Below are positions 57,749-64,000 of a DNA stretch of 64,000 nucleotides, piece by piece. How positions within the stretch are numbered: position 1 is the stretch's first letter; every line of letters starts with the position of its first letter. This DNA is from Temnothorax longispinosus (lineage: Eukaryota > Arthropoda > Insecta > Hymenoptera > Formicidae), in NCBI RefSeq assembly GCF_030848805.1, contig NC_092359.1, positions 15,303,102 to 15,367,101 on the forward strand, given 5' to 3'. Position numbers and translations under genes: made by a program. The notes under the pieces were generated by a model that ran no database searches, was not told where the DNA came from, and saw only the letters and a list, made by a program, of their open reading frames with translations.

Positions 57749-59017
57749 GTAAGTGTAGCGAACGTAAGCAATTTAATTTTGCAATTTTTTTTCTTTGTTG
57801 AACATGTTATAACGTGTATCGGAAAATGAGATAAAAGATACATTGAATAAGATAAAAAATACATTTCGGAAAATCTTAAACCCATATCCTGCCTCTCTCC
57901 TCCTTTTCCCTTACTTACTTTTATATATATATATATATTCACCCTTTGCCTTCACCTACTTCTTTTCTCCCTCTCTTCCAATCCTTCCCTTGCTCTCCCG
58001 GGTGCCTCCCTTGCAGCTTTTCCACGTCCTGTCTCTCAATTCGCTCCTCGCCTTACTTCCCGCCACGTGCGTTTGCCATGCGCTCACCTCGTTTAATCGA
58101 CCCGGGAAGTCAAACTACGGGAGTTCGGGTGACGACCAAGACTTCTTGGACGAGGCACATATTACTGGTTTCTGTTTTGCGTGTCGCCCTAGGAGGTTCT
58201 GGTTAAGTCTCTTCTTTTCGGGAGCAGCGGATCGGTTGCTGGTCTCGAGTCGAAGTGTCTTCTTTCGCCGCGGCGCCGATTTTTATAAAGGGGTCGATAG
58301 ATTCGGTGAAGAGGCCGATCCTCGTGCGAGCCACGCGGCGGTCGGAGCAGTGCAGATGAATTACGCGCGCTCGCACTCGGCGGAGAGCGGAGATCGGCTC
58401 CCGTCGGCCGCAAACGCTCGCGCACACGATAATTTTGAGCGAATTAAAAAAGGTGGGCGCACCGCGCCCTATCCTCGCCCGACGGATGGTCGGGCGGCAT
58501 CCGGCGGATGTTAGCCGGGAGACGATGCGTTGACAAGGGTGCATCGTTACAAAAGAAATAAATACATATATCTATTTCATAAAAAAAATATGTAACAATG
58601 CAGAATATTGAGATCAAAATTAAAATATATAAAATAATTATTTGTTAACAATTTATTCGTAATATTCTATAATAATAGTACAATTTGTTAATAGAAAAGT
58701 AAAGAAATTATAGTTTCAGTGAAAATTAATGTTTTTAAAAATAGATGCTATATGGATGTATACTATTCTCTGTAGAACAAGATTTGCAATGTATTGTTAA
58801 TTAAAATCTTTAGTTAAGTAAAAATCTATAGTTTACATTACGTAATACACATGCAGACAATAGTGTCAGTATTAGCAATGTGAATAGAAGGAAGATGAAT
58901 TTAGATTATATGATCTGTTTGCTATAATTACAAATATATGATATTATAATTAATGCATTTTAGCATATGCTACAAAAGCAAGGTTTATTATTCTCCATAT
59001 TTTTGGTCTTCTTTCAG
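57749..59017 (+). other. Candidate leader intron, with a CpG-dense patch
   Basis: The stretch 58000-58540 is CpG-rich and promoter-like; no recognised coding frame. The rest is AT-rich. Confidence 0.4.
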
Positions 59018-59026
59018 AGAGAAAAT

Positions 59027-59242
59027 ATGGCATCCAATTACCAATCTTTACATAGTGAGAGTTGTGGTCGATATCCTTATATCGGCAGAAAATCCGTGGG
59101 AGAAGAGGATATTAGAGTTGACTTCATCTATCAATTTGTGAAGAAAAGACACGTTAAGATCCACTCTAATCAAAGTGTATTTTATACTGCCCCTGACATA
59201 ATTGGACCACCCAAATTTTCAAACTATGAAGAACTATTTCAG
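59027..59242 (+). CDS. Fbxl4: FBXL4-like coding exon 1
   Basis: ATG just after acceptor CTTTCAG (exon from 59018); donor CAG|GTAATT, phase 0. Contains DIRVDFIYQFVKKRHVKI, weakly similar to the FBXL4 N-terminal motif. Confidence 0.75.
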
Positions 59243-62200
59243 GTAATTATTTAAATAGAAATATTTAAATAGATGAATTTCTCTCCGTGACTTTAACTTT
59301 GACATATGTAGCCAAGATCACTCTTCTGAATAATATTCCAAAGATTTAGCCGTCGCTATTGATTAAAAAGTTATTAACAAAAGATATATTAAAATAGAAT
59401 ATAGATTTCTTTAACACCGTATAGATAGAACTCTAGTACGTAATAAGCATGTATAGTATAACGAGGTGTATATATATAGACCTTATACATAAGAAGGAAG
59501 AAGCTGAATCCTTCTTCCGCCCACATGTATACTGTCTGTAAACACATATCAGCAAATTGACTTTCCTTAATTAGCACTATTATATTTCTCAAACTTTTTT
59601 GTTAATAACGTTTTAATAAATAACGAACGACGGCTCTAAAACCTTTGAAAGGTTATTCAGGAGAGTGCTCTCTATAATATATATGTCAAGGTCAAGGTCG
59701 TAGAAGGTTGCTCCTTTAAACTAAATAAATACCCTATTTTATTCTTCGTGTTTCAATGGAGAAACATATTTCATAGTATGTGTATTATCCGTTATATTGT
59801 CCTGTACAAAGTAATCGGAATCTAAATTTTATATGCTACAAGATTTTTTCTACTATTTGATACATTTTAACTTTTCAAAACAGAAATTGAATCGATGGAA
59901 TAATGATATCGACATTTCAATAACTCCGTGGCAATACGAAGAATCCATGACAATGTATTATAGTATACTATGTCCGCCATGGCATAATTATATTGGTATG
60001 TGATACCTGAATTCACAAGTAAGATATTGTTAAAGAAGATACGCTTTTGTTGAGAAAAGAGTATAATTATATTTTCTTTTTTGAAGATATCGAGTTTCAT
60101 GAAGCTGTATATCCAATCAGAGTTTCTATATACGAAATGTTACGAAACAATCCTGGAGACGTAATTCAAATTTCGGCTCAAGATGATTCTAATAATGAGT
60201 GGTTTAAATTGTGGGAAACTGATTATAAGTCTGAGATTGTACCCCTGACATCAAGATTATTTTCTCCACCCTTATCACACCCGCGTGACTTTAAAACGAA
60301 AATGCTAAGACTATTTTTAAAAACGGCAGAGGTACAGCTTTCGGTGAAATACCTCCTTACACAAAGGTAGATGCTGTGATGCTTATCGGTACATCAGAGT
60401 TGGTTCGTCCTAGAAATTATGAGAAGAGTTTAACTAATCTGTTAAAGGAAATTAACTGCATGTACTTTCCACACCATGAGGATATTCATAATTTAACAGC
60501 AGATTTCAAAAATGCACACTTGGATATAGATTATCTGCAACGACATTTTTCTGAATATTGCATTATAATGGAATATTGTAAGGATGGAAGGTATTATTAT
60601 CAACATTAAGTAATATTAAAATCTCTTCATTCTGTTAATAATAAAAATGAATTTGTTCCGATGTTATTTGCAGCTACATAAGAAGGGTTTCTAAGGGGAG
60701 TATTTTGAGAGAGAATTTGATGCACAAAAATGTATCTCTGGAGGTAATTCGTCATTCGAATTGTGCAAAACGTATAATACTCTCTTCGGATGAATCCAAG
60801 GAGCTATCACGTCGCAATATATCTGACCTTCCTGTAAAGTATTCTAAGAAGCCTATTTTTTATAGTATTTATTGCAATATCATATCGTGTATTAAAGTTT
60901 TATATTTTATCTTTGCAGGATGAAATACTACTAATAATATTAAAAAACTTGGATCTGATGACGTTGTTACACAGCTTGAATTATGTAAATAGACACTTCA
61001 ATGATTTGATACGAGACCCTCGACTCTATACACGTTTGAATATACACTGTTCACCTTCCAAAAAGAACCGTTTTTACCTAGATATGGCAAGACGCGATAT
61101 GACCAAGATATTTTGTTACTTTACACCTAGATGTAAATATTTGCAGCAGTTAGATCTTACAAAAAGCATATTTAGTGTTGAGAATTTTAACAACTTTCTT
61201 GATAATTGTGGCGGGCGGTTAACGCACTTAAGATTAGGATACTGCCGTTCTATCAATAATCTTGCCCTACTTAAAATTTCAGAGATATGTGTAAATTTGA
61301 AAGGTATGTATATACGTATAAAGTATATAAAACATGTGATTGTTGAGATTATTGGTAAATTGTATATGCTCAACACATATCTCTTTTTAGAATTGAATCT
61401 AGAATATTGTCATGGCATAGGCGACGAAGGATTTTCGTATCTCGAGAAATTAAATGGTTTGGAACATTTAAACCTTTGTAATACACATATAAAAGTTGAA
61501 TGCCTTTCCAAAATACTGCAAAAAAATCAACGGATGCGTGACGTCAATTTTGAACGTTTAGTCTGTTTTTTTATAAAACGTAAAACCGCAACACATTTTA
61601 TAAAATTGTGTCCTAACTTGGAAGTAATACGTTTAGAGGACAGTATTAGTTTTACATCGCAGGATATTGACGTTCTCGCTGACTGTAAGAATGTACGAAA
61701 AGTGTATTTTCCCAAGTAAGTGTGTGCTTCTTAATTTTTTTTAAATACATGTTTACTATATTTTTTATTGAAATTTGTATTTGCTTCTCTTGCATTTCGA
61801 GGATCTTGAAAAAGTTACATTAATTATTTTTGTGCTTCTTCATGGAGAAAGTTATGTTTCTTGTAAAAAGGAGTTCTTTAACTTTATAAAAATTTTGAAT
61901 GTTTTGAGAAATGTCCGTGGTAGCTCTAACTTCCGCAAATTTTGAGATATTGGGCTATTTATAATTCCATTATATTTTTCAGCCCTTTCTACCCCTATTT
62001 CATATATAATTCTTTAAGATTTGGTTGATTATACCTAGCTTTATACGCGATCAAAAGTCATATGCGGAGTCCATATATAAACTGTATAGCCTGAACTCCA
62101 AAGTCAACTTCAATTTGACATTGCGTCGATTGTAAACCCCACTTGTGCTAAGCTGATCTTCTATCAATTCATAAAAAAATTAACTTAAAATTTGAAAAAA

Positions 62201-62798
62201 AGTGTGCAAATTAGGAACTCGCTTCCTCATTATTACAGATCGATCGCTACCATTGCTCCTATTTTATTTAGTTCATAAAGCTTTCTCTATGAGGGAGCTA
62301 AACTAATAAATACTAATAATAATTATGCATCAAGCAAAATACAAGCTTCCTCATAAGAAAAAGTTTTATGAGCGAAATAAAATGTTAAATTGCTCTGAAT
62401 AGGAGTAATCTGTAATAACGAGGAAATTTCTAATTTGCACACTTTTTGATGTAATTGCAATACTATAATAATTATATGATTTTTGTTACAGATTCCAATC
62501 TCCAATCACTGATGATTGCTTGCACAGATTACTTCCTTCCTGGCAACTCCTGGAATTAGTTGCTTTACAGTACATTGTCCTTACTGATCACAATTTGAAA
62601 TTATTAACGCAGTGCAAAAACTTAAAACAGTTAAAACTTTATTGGGTGAAACTTGTTACACCTGATAAGTGTTTTACTATTTTGGAACAATGTTCAAAAC
62701 TGCAAGAGTTTCATCTCTTATCCTGTAACATTGACGATTGTTTGGTTAACGAATGGAAGGAAAGATATCCGCATGTGTCCATCTATACACTTGAATGA
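59027..62798 (+). CDS. Fbxl4: FBXL4-like F-box/leucine-rich-repeat protein (gene span, 7 coding exons)
   Basis: Predicted 669 residues, close to the 621 of human FBXL4, an SCF ubiquitin-ligase adaptor that in mammals acts at mitochondria and limits mitophagy receptors. Seen in order: an N-terminal FBXL4-type region (DFIYQFVKK; IEFHEAVYPIRVSIYEMLRN; NEWFKLWET; RLFSPPLSHPRDFKTK; DAVMLIGTSELV), an F-box starting LPDEILLIILKNLDLMTLL, then leucine-rich repeats (YLQQLDLTKS, RLTHLRLGYC, NLKELNLEYC, GLEHLNLCNT, NLKQLKLYWV). All junctions are GT-AG. One base is missing near 60314 by homology, and the summed exon length is a multiple of three only with that correction. Similarity is moderate, so it may be a divergent paralog. 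ATG 59027 is the first in-frame ATG after the acceptor; no membrane span or clear mitochondrial presequence follows it. Confidence 0.82.
59884..59995 (+). CDS. Fbxl4: FBXL4-like coding exon 2
   Basis: Acceptor TTCAAAACAG, donor G|GTATGT, phase 0 in, 1 out. Contains SITPWQYEESMTMYYSILCP. Confidence 0.75.
60087..60590 (+). CDS. Fbxl4: FBXL4-like coding exon 3; one frame break
   Basis: Acceptor TTTTTTGAAG, donor AAG|GTATTA. Reads IEFHEAVYPIRVSIY to HPRDFKTKMLRL in one frame, then GTAFGEIPPYTKVDAVMLIG in another. A missing base in the T run 60314-60318 joins them; otherwise the first frame stops at 60368-60370. Exit phase 2 fits exon 4. A stronger-looking donor at 60578 would not. Confidence 0.8.
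60674..60833 (+). CDS. Fbxl4: FBXL4-like coding exon 4
   Basis: Acceptor TTATTTGCAG, donor CCT|GTAAAG. Ends ...NISDLP, the first residues of the F-box, which continues in exon 5. Confidence 0.8.
60919..61303 (+). CDS. Fbxl4: FBXL4-like coding exon 5 (F-box, first leucine-rich repeats)
   Basis: Acceptor ATCTTTGCAG, donor G|GTATGT. Contains DEILLIILKNLDLMTLLHSL (F-box) and the first leucine-rich repeats. Confidence 0.9.
61391..61715 (+). CDS. Fbxl4: FBXL4-like coding exon 6 (leucine-rich repeats)
   Basis: Acceptor TCTCTTTTTAG, donor AA|GTAAGT. Contains ELNLEYCHGIGDEGFSYLEK and further repeats. The 87-base intron before it has no stop in frame. Confidence 0.88.
61716..62491 (+). other. Last intron of the FBXL4-like gene
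   Basis: GTAAGT to GTTACAG, AT-rich, nothing else recognised inside. Confidence 0.8.
62492..62798 (+). CDS. Fbxl4: FBXL4-like coding exon 7 (terminal)
   Basis: Acceptor TTTTTGTTACAG; leucine-rich repeats to ...VSIYTLE and TGA. Confidence 0.9.
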
Positions 62799-62911
62799 TA
62801 ATTTTAATAGTTTTGTTAACCCTTTTATATATATATACATATATTATATATGTAGCAATTTACTTTTTAAAAATTATCTAGCGAACTAGATTGTAAAAGA
62901 AGTTAATGCCT

Positions 62912-62917
62912 AATAAA
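62912..62917 (+). terminator. Poly(A) signal of the FBXL4-like gene
   Basis: AATAAA about 115 bases after the stop codon. Confidence 0.65.
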
Positions 62918-62929
62918 AACGAGACATCC

Positions 62930-64000
62930 ACATTTATTTATAATTTATTTTCGAACAGTTTTATCTTCTTTTTTCTTTTTTGTAATTTGACTCTTTTGAC
63001 AGATGGTCATTTTGCTTCCTTAAAATAGTTGGTTAGCAAAATATTAAGGCAAACTATATTAAGGCTCTTGGGCTCTTTCCGCTATCACGTAAGATTAATT
63101 GACGTCAGAAGCGAGAAATGACACGCTGAGAATTCTTGCGTGCCATTTCCAAATAAAAAGATATTTGCATAAAATAAGCACTTCATATATCACTTCAGCA
63201 CACTTCAAAAATACTCCGAGGTGCTCCATGATTTTTACGTCTGCTATATATATTACTACCAATAATGTTACCAATTGACAATAATATTTTAGATTATCTG
63301 CATAATAATCGTGCACACATTCCTGTATTCTTATTGCATTATTTATGAAATTGTATTACGGATCAAAAATCCTGGAAACATCGGAAACATTGATAAGACT
63401 ATTAGTACCCAAATTGGGTACAAAGATGGGTAATAATTAAGCGGTCTATCAAGTTGATATTTGCGAGATTTTTTATCTCAGATCTATAATACAATTTCGG
63501 AAAAATAATGCAATAAGAATGCAGAAATGTGTGTATGATTACTATGCATATAATCTAAAATATTCAATATGGTTCTATCGTGGCAAAACGAAACATATTA
63601 ATACATGTGTCAATAAATTTGGCAAATATTTCGGTCCTATCATTAAGACGTCTTCTCTCTAGTAAGCCCACGCCCCACAGCAATAATCACCGCTTACAAT
63701 GGTACCGTTTACTTTGAAGGAATGTATGTACGGTTATTTCGGACCTTCGCATACACTCGTTATCTGTTATTAGTTTAGAAAAATTAGCAATTCGTCATCT
63801 TACCCCCATTTTACCCCCCTTTCCCCTGAAATGTATTTCGCAGATATCTTTGGCTGCTATTGTGCATTATATTTCGATGTGCTCGGAAAGGTAAATCAAC
63901 TTTGAACTTCGCCTTTCAATTTTGTTTTTATCATACTTGTTCCATAAACAGTTTAAGATTCTTTAAAAGTTCTTTTTTTTTTTACAATAAAACAATTATT
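62930..64000. other. Downstream flank; no supported gene
   Basis: AT-rich, with a long inverted repeat at 63283-63564 (separate entry). Nothing else is recognised. Confidence 0.6.
63283..63564. repeat. Long inverted repeat, arms about 82 bases
   Basis: The left arm 63283-63364 (AATATTTTAGATTAT ... ACGGATC) is the reverse complement of 63481-63564 with roughly 85 percent match by eye; the spacer is about 115 bases. It resembles a foldback element without coding capacity. Confidence 0.82.

Noticed and set aside
60578..60583. GTAAGG as donor of FBXL4-like exon 3
   Set aside because: Stronger consensus, but phase 1 would give an immediate stop in exon 4; the donor at 60591 keeps the frame open.
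61304..61390. Reading through as part of one long FBXL4-like exon
   Set aside because: GTATGT and TTTTTAG flank it and removing it restores a proper leucine-rich repeat (NLKELNLEYC).

Overview
The window looks like nuclear DNA of an insect, most likely a hymenopteran and plausibly an ant. The basis is small exons with GT-AG introns, AT-rich introns alternating with CpG-dense patches, many (TA)n/(GA)n/(AC)n microsatellites, mariner-like inverted-repeat elements, and two recognisable metazoan genes. Everything I can assign to a gene is on the + strand. Species assignment is inference.

Layout. Positions 1-6544 hold no gene I can support (microsatellites, CpG-rich patches, one TATA-like site). 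From 6545 to 39549 runs most of an ADAM10/Kuzbanian-family metalloprotease gene: 15 exons, beginning in the prodomain (the signal-peptide exon is not found and probably lies upstream of the window), with a 24.8-kb first visible intron. The exons encode prodomain with cysteine switch, furin site, metalloprotease, disintegrin and cysteine-rich regions, one membrane span and an unusually long basic cytoplasmic tail. A poly(A) signal follows at 39641. Positions 39.7-47.5 kb are intergenic, with an inverted-repeat element cluster (45.2-46.8 kb) and a 5S rRNA-derived fragment. Positions 47.5-56.1 kb are two tandem copies of a roughly 4-kb unit, each carrying a small three-exon gene for a protein with two BED-like zinc fingers and ending in a fossil LINE reverse-transcriptase fragment. 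Positions 56.2-57.5 kb hold two inverted-repeat structures. Positions 57.5-62.9 kb hold a divergent FBXL4-like F-box/leucine-rich-repeat gene with 7 coding exons. The last kilobase contains a long inverted repeat.

Two patterns stand out. First, in the BED-finger tandem copies the first part of intron 1 is almost identical, while exon 1 differs at about thirty amino acids and only about four silent sites, clustered in and around the zinc fingers. That is what recent duplication plus diversifying selection on DNA-contact residues would look like. Second, six single-base frame breaks occur in otherwise well conserved exons of the two large genes, each placeable in a short homopolymer. Splice phases only close when these are accounted for (ADAM10-like 3051 nt visible, FBXL4-like 2010 nt including stop). 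This points to homopolymer-length errors in the sequence rather than to pseudogenes.

The two recognised genes are not functionally linked in any known way: one is a cell-surface sheddase of the Notch pathway, the other an SCF ubiquitin-ligase substrate adaptor. The BED-finger pair is the candidate for something undescribed.
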